Source of the DNA: Desulfococcus sp.
GTDB taxonomy: Bacteria; Desulfobacterota; Desulfobacteria; Desulfobacterales; Desulfosalsimonadaceae
Reading direction: 5' to 3'
Assembly (NCBI GenBank): GCA_024641805.1
Contig: JAHECJ010000074.1
Coordinates: forward strand, 1-8,121
Length of the DNA stretch: 8,121 nucleotides
Below are positions 1-6,080 of the stretch, in pieces (within the stretch, counting starts at the first letter, position 1; every line of letters starts with the position of its first letter). The notes under the pieces are model-generated. The model was not told where the DNA came from and ran no database searches. It was given only the letters and a program-made list of their open reading frames with translations. The translations under genes and the position numbers were made by a program.

Positions 1-1175
1 AAATTGACGACCGGTACAATATCACAGGAAATCAGGGAACCGAATCCGACAATGGTTGTTGCCGCCGAATAAATAATCGGGACCAGCATCAGGCGCACAG
101 TTTCACCCACCAGGTCGCGCTGATCGGTTTCCGGATTCTGCGTCAGTAATTCCCGGTACCGCACAACCAGGTGGATGGTATAAGACATTGTAATAATAAG
201 CTGAAGGGATATGAAATTTGACGAGATGACCGTGACCTTCCACCCCGAGAGACCCAGCAGGCCGAGCATCGCCACTGCGGAAAATGAACAGCAAAGCATC
301 GGGAGAACCACCCAGCGCGGTTTCCTGAAAATAATCCCCATTGTCAGGACCAGGAAAACAAACACCCCGAACCCGAATACTTTTAAATCATTTTTGACAA
401 AGCTGATCAGGTCGTCGGCGATCATGCTGATGCCCCCCAGGAAAAGAGCGGCATTTCCCCGGTACGCATCCATTATCGAACGAATATGCACGATATCTTC
501 GTGGCGGTAGTGATTCCATATTTCATTGTGCGCTTCCAGATCCCGGATGACCTGATCATAGACAGCAGACTCGTCATCCGTTAGCCCGCCGGCATCAGCC
601 TTGTCTCTGAGCTGATTACGGCGCCGGATCAGGTCCTGAAAGACATGATCAATTTTGAAGTTAACCTGAATCGCGGTGGTTCTTAAATCCGGGCTGACAA
701 TAAGATTACGGTAAAGCGGGCTGGTCTGCAGTTCAATCCCGGCCAGTTTCCGGTCCACTCCCGGAGATGAAAGCGTCCGGAGATCACCGGCCAGTTCCGA
801 AATCGGCAGCGGCGGGCTTTCCAGCAGCGGAACGTCCAGAAGAGTAATAACGGACTCCACACGATCCATTGCCTTGATTTCGTCCCGCAGGCGGGCAATT
901 TGATCAAGGGCCTGGTCCGACATCAGATCCGCTTTGGGTGAATAGGCAATGATTAAAAAATCAGAAATGCCGTAGCGCGAATAGATTTCCCGGGCATAGC
1001 GGAGCGACGCGTCATTTTCCTGCATTAATGTTTCAGCCGACGCATCGATTTTAAAATCTTTGGCAAAATACCCGAGTATCGCGATCCCGCATAGCAGGCA
1101 GGCAATCACCAGGACGGGATGCCGGATGATGATTTTATCAAAAAACCGGGTAACGGCTGAATCATGCGATAACAT
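1..1175 (-). CDS. RND/MMPL-family inner-membrane permease (3' end beyond window)
   Basis: The frame is open from ATG at 1175 to the window edge, giving 391 residues with no stop. It is the N-terminal half of an RND superfamily permease of the MMPL/HpnN-like type, probably a proton-driven exporter of lipids or other hydrophobic molecules. A first membrane helix lies at about residues 21-37. A long periplasmic domain follows (about 40-262), opening with FKIDASAETLMQENDASLRY, a stretch typical of these proteins. A cluster of helices comes next, at about 264-284, 288-308, 315-334 and 363-383, including the TMSYTIHLVVRYRE segment. An in-frame TGA lies shortly upstream of this ATG, which fixes it as the first ATG; no clear Shine-Dalgarno precedes it. 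It starts 34 bases after mlaC stops and is probably cotranscribed with mlaC and mlaA. The substrate cannot be read from the sequence; phospholipid or hopanoid-like lipid is inferred from the neighbours. Confidence 0.88.
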   Translation of the reverse strand, partial: MLSHDSAVTRFFDKIIIRHPVLVIACLLCGIAILGYFAKDFKIDASAETLMQENDASLRYAREIYSRYGISDFLIIAYSPKADLMSDQALDQIARLRDEIKAMDRVESVITLLDVPLLESPPLPISELAGDLRTLSSPGVDRKLAGIELQTSPLYRNLIVSPDLRTTAIQVNFKIDHVFQDLIRRRNQLRDKADAGGLTDDESAVYDQVIRDLEAHNEIWNHYRHEDIVHIRSIMDAYRGNAALFLGGISMIADDLISFVKNDLKVFGFGVFVFLVLTMGIIFRKPRWVVLPMLCCSFSAVAMLGLLGLSGWKVTVISSNFISLQLIITMSYTIHLVVRYRELLTQNPETDQRDLVGETVRLMLVPIIYSAATTIVGFGSLISCDIVPVVN

Positions 1176-1209
1176 TATATTAAAAGTTTCTCATTGTAAA
1201 ATTAACAGC

Positions 1210-1791
1210 TTATTTCACGTCGGGTTTTTTCAATTCCGTCAGCAGATCTTCCGCTGTCCCGTTTTTTAACACTTCTGAAAACTGCGCCTGGTAACTTTTA
1301 ATGAGACTTACGCCATTCACCTCCACATCATAGGCCTTCCAACCGTCGTCGGAAGAATAAAACTTGTATAACATTGATAACGGTTTGTCCTTGGTTTCAA
1401 CTTCAATCGGGACATATATTTTATTACCCTGGGCAACCGCCGGATTGTAAAAAATATCCACACAGCAATACATTGAGCTTTTATCGAGATATGATTTTTC
1501 CAATCGTTTGACAAAAACATCCACGAATTCATTCTGCTGCTGTTCGCTCAACTTCCCCCAGTTGGCTTTACCCAGCGTCAGTTTGGCCATGAGCCGAAAA
1601 TCGATGATCGGCCCGACAATATCCATAATTTTATTGTTCCGGACCTGGATGTCCATCTCCTTTTCCTGAAGAAGCTCTAAAACCGCTTCGATTTTTTCCT
1701 TCAGAAGACTCTCAACCATTGCGGTCTCATTTGCCATCACCGGCAAGGCCAGGCACAACAGGCACAAAGCCGTTAAAAAAACACGTTTCAT
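1210..1791 (-). CDS. mlaC: MlaC/Ttg2D-family periplasmic lipid-binding protein
   Basis: This 193-residue protein has a type I signal peptide: basic MKR, a hydrophobic core to about residue 18, and probable cleavage after VMA at residue 20. The mature part matches the MlaC (Ttg2/toluene-tolerance, HpnM-like) family. It has PIIDFRLMAKLTLGKANWGK at about 61-80, a helical stretch rich in Gln and Glu, and the C-terminal WKAYDVEVNGVSLIKSYQ block at about 151-168. Family members carry a phospholipid in a periplasmic pocket between the outer-membrane MlaA and an inner-membrane transporter. Length is close to that of E. coli MlaC. The start is well supported: AGAGGA at 1800-1805 lies 8 bases upstream, and the preceding mlaA stop is only 4 bases away, so translation is probably coupled. 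Two adjacent cysteines (109-110) are unusual for a small periplasmic protein; I draw no function from them. Confidence 0.93.
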   Translation of the reverse strand: MKRVFLTALCLLCLALPVMANETAMVESLLKEKIEAVLELLQEKEMDIQVRNNKIMDIVGPIIDFRLMAKLTLGKANWGKLSEQQQNEFVDVFVKRLEKSYLDKSSMYCCVDIFYNPAVAQGNKIYVPIEVETKDKPLSMLYKFYSSDDGWKAYDVEVNGVSLIKSYQAQFSEVLKNGTAEDLLTELKKPDVK

Positions 1792-1795
1792 TACT

Positions 1796-2659
1796 TTATT
1801 CCTCTATGTCCTTGAGTCGTTTCGTTTCGTAAGCATTACGCAATAAAATATACAGATCAACCGCATCTTCTTTCAACACTTCATATTGACCGATATAAAG
1901 GGACGTCGCGTTTACTATCTTGACACAGTAGACCGCCATAAGGATTTCAGGTTCGTCTACGTAAATTGCCGGGTCTAACAAGTAGTCCGGCAGTTTGCCA
2001 ATGGTATCCCTAAGATTTGAGGGTCCCAGCAGCGGCAGCACTATATGAAATCCAGTGCCAACCCCATAATATCCCAGGGTCTGACCGAAATCCTCCGGAT
2101 ACGGTTCCAACTCCAGCCATGACCGGGCAGGATCAAAGAACCCGATCAGTCCGATCGTCGTGTTTACGCCAAACCTCGCGGTTTCAATTCCTGCCTGCTT
2201 TATTTTTAATTGCAGTAAATTGTTAGCGAACCTGACTGGAAACCCCAGATTATTGAAAAATTTGGCAATGGAAAGGCGCACCGGCTCCCTGACTATAAAA
2301 CTGTATCCCTGAGCAACCGGCTTGAAAAACCAGATATACATTTTATCATTCACTCTGGTCATAAACCGGTTGTAGCCGCTTAACGGGTCATAAACTTCCT
2401 TTACCTCTTCATTGTTAAATTCATCGAATTCATCGAATTCATCGAATTCAGTAGATCCAACAGGTTCCGCAGGTTCCGTACTGGCAGGTTTTTCAATATT
2501 TTTTGGATTTTCTGGATTTTCAAAAATATCACTCAACGCATTGCCGGAGATTGACCCAACGGGAACATCTGCAAATCCGTGAGAAGCAATGCCCAAAGTT
2601 AAAAAAAAAGCGCACATTGCAGGCCGTATAACAAATAAAATAAATAGGTTGTGACGCAT
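1796..2659 (-). CDS. mlaA: MlaA/VacJ-family outer-membrane lipid-asymmetry protein
   Basis: This 287-residue protein belongs to the MlaA (VacJ) family, which removes misplaced phospholipid from the outer leaflet of the outer membrane and passes it to MlaC. Family blocks are clear: DPLSGYNRFM (91-100), KPVAQGY (113-119), FFNNLGFPVRFANNLLQ (134-150), ARFGVNTTIGLIGFFDPA (161-178), EDFGQTLGYYGV (189-200) and LPLLGPSNLRD (208-218). A signal peptide covers about residues 1-30 with a probable cut after GFA. No lipobox cysteine is present, whereas E. coli MlaA is a lipoprotein. An acidic linker (about 70-88) contains the tripeptide DEF in tandem. The ATG at 2659 is chosen; a TTG at 2665 in the same frame would add two residues, and an in-frame TAA just upstream of it rules out anything longer. 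No good Shine-Dalgarno is visible for either start. It is the first gene of the mlaA-mlaC-RND cluster. Confidence 0.93.
   Translation of the reverse strand: MRHNLFILFVIRPAMCAFFLTLGIASHGFADVPVGSISGNALSDIFENPENPKNIEKPASTEPAEPVGSTEFDEFDEFDEFNNEEVKEVYDPLSGYNRFMTRVNDKMYIWFFKPVAQGYSFIVREPVRLSIAKFFNNLGFPVRFANNLLQLKIKQAGIETARFGVNTTIGLIGFFDPARSWLELEPYPEDFGQTLGYYGVGTGFHIVLPLLGPSNLRDTIGKLPDYLLDPAIYVDEPEILMAVYCVKIVNATSLYIGQYEVLKEDAVDLYILLRNAYETKRLKDIEE
2418..2450 (-). repeat. 9-bp tandem repeat inside mlaA
   Basis: Three perfect copies of AATTCATCG (plus strand) run from 2418 to 2444, followed by a partial copy, AATTCA. On the coding strand each unit is three codons, so the array encodes EFDEFDEFDEF in the acidic linker between the signal peptide and the MlaA domain. 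Gain or loss of a unit would change linker length without breaking the frame. Confidence 0.9.
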
Positions 2660-2665
2660 TATCAA

Positions 2666-2882
2666 ACAGCTCAGTTAAAAGATGAACTCTCATCGATTCG
2701 AAAATAGACGCTTTGTCGAGCCAAATGAATTCAGGGACAAAAAATAGTACTAATAACATATAATGGAACATAAATTCAATAGAAGCTTACGTCCGCGATA
2801 AAATAGAATTAAGCGGAGGAAAAAGAAATATCTTATTTGTTAACAAGATGTGTCTGAATCGGGGAGAAAGAGGATATTAAAC
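2666..2882. other. Intergenic region upstream of mlaA
   Basis: This AT-rich gap between the fdhA terminator and mlaA must contain the promoter of the mlaA cluster, because the terminator isolates it from fdhA. I find no convincing -35/-10 pair; the best candidates on the minus strand match sigma-70 poorly. A short palindrome TTGTTAACAA lies at about 2837-2846. An 80-codon frame reading in from 2771 overlaps the start of mlaA in another frame and has no family features. Confidence 0.5.
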
Positions 2883-2918
2883 ATAAAGGAGCGGTATAAA
2901 ATAGTACCGCTCCTTTAT
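2883..2918 (-). terminator. Intrinsic terminator of fdhA
   Basis: A perfect 14-bp inverted repeat (arms 2883-2896 and 2905-2918, core AAAGGAGCGGTA) encloses an 8-base loop. It begins 7 bases past the fdhA stop codon (2926-2928). On the minus-strand transcript the hairpin ends in CCUUUAU and continues GUUUAAU, a moderate U-rich tail. Position and stem strength support termination of fdhA, which separates it from the mlaA cluster. Confidence 0.87.
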
Positions 2919-2925
2919 TAATTAT

Positions 2926-5691
2926 TTAGGCAGCACTGGAGAGCTTGATAGCGCACACTTTATATTCGGGGATATTGGATACGGGATCCAGTTCCGCGTT
3001 AGTCAGTCTGTTGGCCGCTGCTTCCGCGTAATGGAACGGGATAAAAACCGTGCCGCTGTCCACCATGTCTGAAACCTTTGCCCGGACTTTAATTTCACCC
3101 CGTCGGGATGCCACGGTAATCATGGATTCGTTTTCAATGCCGAATTTTTCGGCATCCTGGGCGGAAATTTCCACAAACGATTCCGGAGCCCGCTCGTTGA
3201 GGCCATCAGTGCGGCGGGTCATGGTGCCGGTATGGTAGTGATACAATACCCGCCCGGTGGTTAGATACAACGGATATTCATCATCCACTTGTTCGGCCGG
3301 CGGGATATAGTCAATGGCATGAAAAAGCCCTTTGCCGCGGGTAAACTGCTCGGTATGCAGAATCGGGGTTCCCGGATGGTTTTGACTCGGACAGGGCCAG
3401 TGGAGCCCTTCCCTGTCGATCCTTTCATAGGTGATCCCGGCGTATGACGGGGTGACTTTTGCAATCTCATCAAAAATCTCCCGGGCATTTTTATAGGCCA
3501 TGGGATACCCCATCCGTTTGGCGATTTCACAGGTAATCTTCCAGTCATCCCAGGCCGACCCGGGTGCTTCAACGGCGGTTCGGACCCGCTGAACCCGGCG
3601 TTCGGTATTGGAAAACGTGCCTTCCTTTTCTGCAAAACAGGCCGAAGGCAGGATCACGTCCGCCAGCCGTGCGGTTTCGGTCATGAAAATGTCCTGGACC
3701 ACCAGAAAATCCAGGTTGCTGAAACTCTTTTCCGCATGGTTCAGATCCGGATCCGAGACCAGCGGATTTTCGCCGATAATATACATGGCCTTCACCCGGC
3801 CGTCGTGGGCCATGGGCACCATCTTTGTCACGGTCAACCCGACCTTGTCCGGCAGACCGGTGACGTCCCAGGCATCTTCCATTTTTTTCCGGACCGCCTC
3901 ATCGGTTACCGGCTGGTAACCGGTATAGACATTGGGCAACCCGCCCATATCACAGGCGCCCTGCACGTTATTCTGGCCGCGGAGCGGATTCACGCCGCTG
4001 CCGGCAATCCCGAGATTCCCGCAAAGCATGGCCAGGTTGGCCAGCGACTTAACGTTGTCCGTACCGGTGGTATGCTGGGTAATTCCCATGCAGTAAAGAA
4101 TGGCACCGGCCTTGGCTTTGGCATACAGCCGGGCAGCATCAATCAGCTGCCGGGCCGGAATACCGGTAATTTTTTCAACGAAATCCGGCGTAAACTTTTC
4201 CACCATGGATTTCAATTTCTCAAAATCAGTCGTCCGCTTTTCGATAAATTCCTTGTCATGCAGATTTTCGGCGATAACGACGTGCATCAGCCCGTTGATC
4301 CAGGCCACATCCGTGCCGAGATTCGGCCGGAGCCATTGTTCGGCGAATTTCGTGAGCTTGATCTGCCTCGGGTCCACCACGATCATTTTGGCGTTCTTGA
4401 ACTTGACCGCCCGTTTGACAAAGGTGGAAAGAACCGGATGGTTTTCCGTGGTATTAGAACCTGTCACCAGGATCACATCCGCTTCTTCTACATCGCCAAT
4501 GGTATTTGTCATTGCACCACTTCCAAAAGCCGCGGCCAGACCGGCCACTGTGGAGCTGTGTCAGAGGCGGGCGCAATGATCTATATTGTTGGTTTTTAAT
4601 ACGGCCCGGGTGAATTTCATGGCCGCATAATTATCCTCATTGGTCACTCTTGCGGATGTGAGAACACCAATGCTGTCGGCGCCGTACTGGTCCTTTATCT
4701 CTGAAAGACGTTTCGCTGTCAGGCCCAGGGCTTCATCCCAGGAGGCTTCCCGGAATTTGCCATTCTCCTTGATCAACGGAGTGGTCAAACGGTCTTCAGA
4801 ATGAACAAAATTGAACCCGAACCGTCCCTTGACACATAAGCTTCCGTAATTCGGCGCCGTGTCCTCGGCGCCGGTAATTTTCACAATCCGGTTATCCTTG
4901 ACATGAAAATCGATCTGACAACCGACACCGCAATAGCTGCAGGTGCTCCGGACTTTTTCAGTTTCCCATTGCCTTTCAAACCGGGCATCCTTGGGAACCA
5001 GCGCACCCACCGGGCAAACCTGAAGACATTCCCCGCAGAAAACGCGGTCGGAATTCTTCAAAGGCTTGTCATCTCCGGCAACAATTTTTTTCCGGTCCCC
5101 GTCATATCCGAATTCAATGGCATTGTTCACCTGAATTTCATTACAGGCCTTCACGCACCGACCACAGAGAATGCATCGTGAAAAATCCCGGATAATAAAA
5201 GGATTCGCCATTTCCATGGGATACAGGGACTGCACATTGGAGTAATCACTGCCGGAAACCTGATAATAATAGGCCAGATCCTGCAGGCGGCAATCTCCCC
5301 AGGCCGGACAAAGCTCCGGGCTGTTGTCTTCCTGGTGAACCTTGAGCTGATACTGGGTCCAACTCTCCTCATGGGGCGCACGTACCGCACAGTTATGGTT
5401 CCCCATGGACAGCATTTTCTTGATAGTGTGTTTCCGGGATGCCACAACGCGGGCGGATTCGGTCATCACGCGCATGCCGTCGGCTGCCTTTGTATTGCAT
5501 GATGTGACCAGATCCTGCTGCCCGGCAATTTCCACCGCACATATCCAGCAATTGCCGGTGGGCATTGTCCCTTTGAGGTGACAAAGTGAAGGAATCTCTA
5601 TATTATTTTTTCGGGCGACATCAAGAATCGTATCACCCATTGTAAAATTAAACCGGTTCCCATTGATGACGATGGTATTCTGATTTTCCAT
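2926..5691 (-). CDS. fdhA: Formate dehydrogenase alpha subunit, selenocysteine-containing (TGA at 4561-4563 = Sec377)
   Basis: This is one 921-residue selenoprotein, not two genes. It is a cytoplasmic molybdenum or tungsten bis-MGD enzyme interconverting formate and CO2; no Tat or other signal peptide is seen. Domains in order: NuoG-like [2Fe-2S] domain (Cys37, 48, 51, 65); His/Cys cluster segment (His99, Cys101, Cys128, Cys134, with a long insert between the second and third ligands); 4Fe-4S site one (Cys173, 176, 179, 183); site two (Cys219, 222, 226, with Arg216 where the first Cys is expected); MopB 4Fe-4S domain (Cys251, 254, 258, 286 and Lys288); catalytic core; and C-terminal molybdopterin-dinucleotide-binding domain from about residue 810. 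The active site reads DHCARL-TGA-HSSTVAGL, as in Sec-type formate dehydrogenases. His378 and Arg571 (in PLRGQNN) match the known catalytic His and Arg, at nearly E. coli FdhF spacing. The ATG has AAGGAG 13 bases upstream, a rather long spacing. It has its own promoter and terminator, with no partner subunit beside it. NAD(P), ferredoxin or a multi-subunit complex could be its electron partner. Confidence 0.95.
4521..4563 (-). promoter_or_regulatory. Selenocysteine codon and bacterial SECIS hairpin in fdhA
   Basis: The TGA at 4563-4561 is followed on the minus strand by a hairpin inside the coding sequence. The upper stem is GUGGCC (4548-4543) paired with GGCCGC (4537-4532), six pairs including one G-U, capped by loop GGUCU (4542-4538). 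A lower stem pairs UCCA (4554-4551) with UGGA (4525-4522). The loop starts 18 bases after the UGA, the same distance and the same GGUCU loop that I recall for E. coli fdhF. Such hairpins bind SelB and direct selenocysteine insertion. The genome should therefore encode selA, selB, selC and selD; none is in this window. Confidence 0.93.
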
Positions 5692-5704
5692 GGCCAGTAT
5701 ATAT

Positions 5705-5710
5705 CTCCTT
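5705..5710 (-). promoter_or_regulatory. Shine-Dalgarno of fdhA
   Basis: AAGGAG on the minus strand lies 13 bases before the ATG at 5691. The spacing is longer than usual, but no other ATG or GTG start in this frame fits better, and the protein begins directly with the [2Fe-2S] domain. Confidence 0.7.
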
Positions 5711-5724
5711 AACAGATTTTTAGT

Positions 5725-5745
5725 TGCAGTGTCGCAATCACCGCA
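5725..5745 (-). other. Hairpin in the fdhA leader
   Basis: On the minus-strand RNA, UGCGGUG and CACUGCA pair over seven bases (one G-U) around a 7-base loop, about 15 bases upstream of the Shine-Dalgarno. It lies in the untranslated leader if the predicted promoter is right. It matches no riboswitch class I recognise, and the stem is short enough to be chance. Confidence 0.3.
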
Positions 5746-5774
5746 CCTGATTCCATATTTTTCAGCAAAAAAGT

Positions 5775-5803
5775 GCTATATAAACAAATGGCCATAATGT
5801 CAA
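5775..5803 (-). promoter_or_regulatory. Predicted sigma-70-type promoter of fdhA
   Basis: A consensus -35 box TTGACA (5803-5798) is followed by a 17-base spacer and TATAGC (5780-5775), a 4 of 6 match to the -10 box. Transcription would start near 5768, giving a leader of about 75 bases before fdhA. The spacer contains the palindrome ATGGCCAT (5788-5795), which could be a binding site or chance. No sigma-54 motif is seen. Confidence 0.6.
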
Positions 5804-5870
5804 CGGGATAATTTACCCTTTGATTTAACAGGCGATTTGGAATAAATAGATTTTTAGAAAAGAAAGTTTT

Positions 5871-5912
5871 CAGGTGTCAGTGTTCAGTCACTATTTCCTG
5901 ACACCTGACACC
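5871..5912. repeat. GGTGTCA-type intergenic inverted/tandem repeat
   Basis: CAGGTGTCAG (5871-5880) and its exact complement CTGACACCTG (5898-5907) flank a 17-base centre. On the minus strand the heptamer GGTGTCA occurs twice in tandem (5912-5899), and the related CTGAACACTGACACCTG follows. The mix of tandem heptamers and inverted arms resembles dispersed intergenic repeats I recall from deltaproteobacterial genomes, but copy number cannot be seen here. Confidence 0.65.
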
Positions 5913-5969
5913 ATCAAGCAAAGTCGTTAGAATGAGTTCCTGTAAAAATACAACGCTGCAACAGGTTAG

Positions 5970-5988
5970 GCCGGGTTTCTTACCCGGC
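5970..5988 (-). other. GC-rich hairpin downstream of mtaD
   Basis: GCCGGGT (5970-5976) and ACCCGGC (5982-5988) form a 7-bp stem with loop TTCTT. It lies about 90 bases past the mtaD stop. On the minus strand no U-run follows directly; UAUUUUU comes about 20 bases later. It could be a weak terminator or an RNA-stabilising hairpin at the end of the mtaD transcript. Confidence 0.35.
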
Positions 5989-6080
5989 AATGGGTTTTGC
6001 AATTTATCAGGAAAAGAATCCCGACCTAAAATTCTTTTTATCGCCACCTTGAAGTTCTTTGGAAGTTTTCCAAGCAGTCA

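Larger units (their letters stand above)
5692..6080. other. 389-base intergenic region between mtaD and fdhA
   Basis: No coding region with family features is seen on either strand. From the fdhA side it holds the Shine-Dalgarno, a leader hairpin, the predicted promoter, a GGTGTCA-type repeat (5871-5912) and a GC-rich hairpin (5970-5988). A small palindrome, TTGGAA-GTT-TTCCAA, lies at 6059-6073, just past the mtaD stop. The palindrome lacks a U-run and is at best a weak terminator. Confidence 0.6.

Noticed and set aside
211..510. 99-codon plus-strand ORF at the left end
   Set aside because: It is antisense to the RND permease, whose membrane helices and conserved segments are continuous on the minus strand.
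2418..2450. Short direct repeats as a CRISPR array
   Set aside because: The units are 9 bp with no spacers and are in-frame codons of mlaA.
2610..2615. Cys16 of MlaA (PAMC) as a lipobox
   Set aside because: The residues before the Cys do not fit the L-[AS]-[GA]-C pattern, and the hydrophobic core continues well past it to a better signal peptidase I site.
2529..2771. 80-codon minus-strand ORF across the mlaA start
   Set aside because: It overlaps mlaA in another frame, has no family features and no good ribosome site; mlaA is clear from its motifs.
4561..4563. TGA as a nonsense mutation making fdhA a pseudogene
   Set aside because: It sits exactly at the catalytic Sec position, the frame continues with the family sequence, and a SECIS-like hairpin follows.
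3736..4599. A 287-codon plus-strand ORF opposite fdhA
   Set aside because: It lies antisense to the well-supported formate dehydrogenase core and shows no recognisable family motif; GC-rich third positions on the other strand explain the open frame.
5970..5988. Hairpin as a confident intrinsic terminator of mtaD
   Set aside because: No U-run follows the stem on the minus strand and it lies about 90 bases from the stop, so it is listed only as a hairpin.
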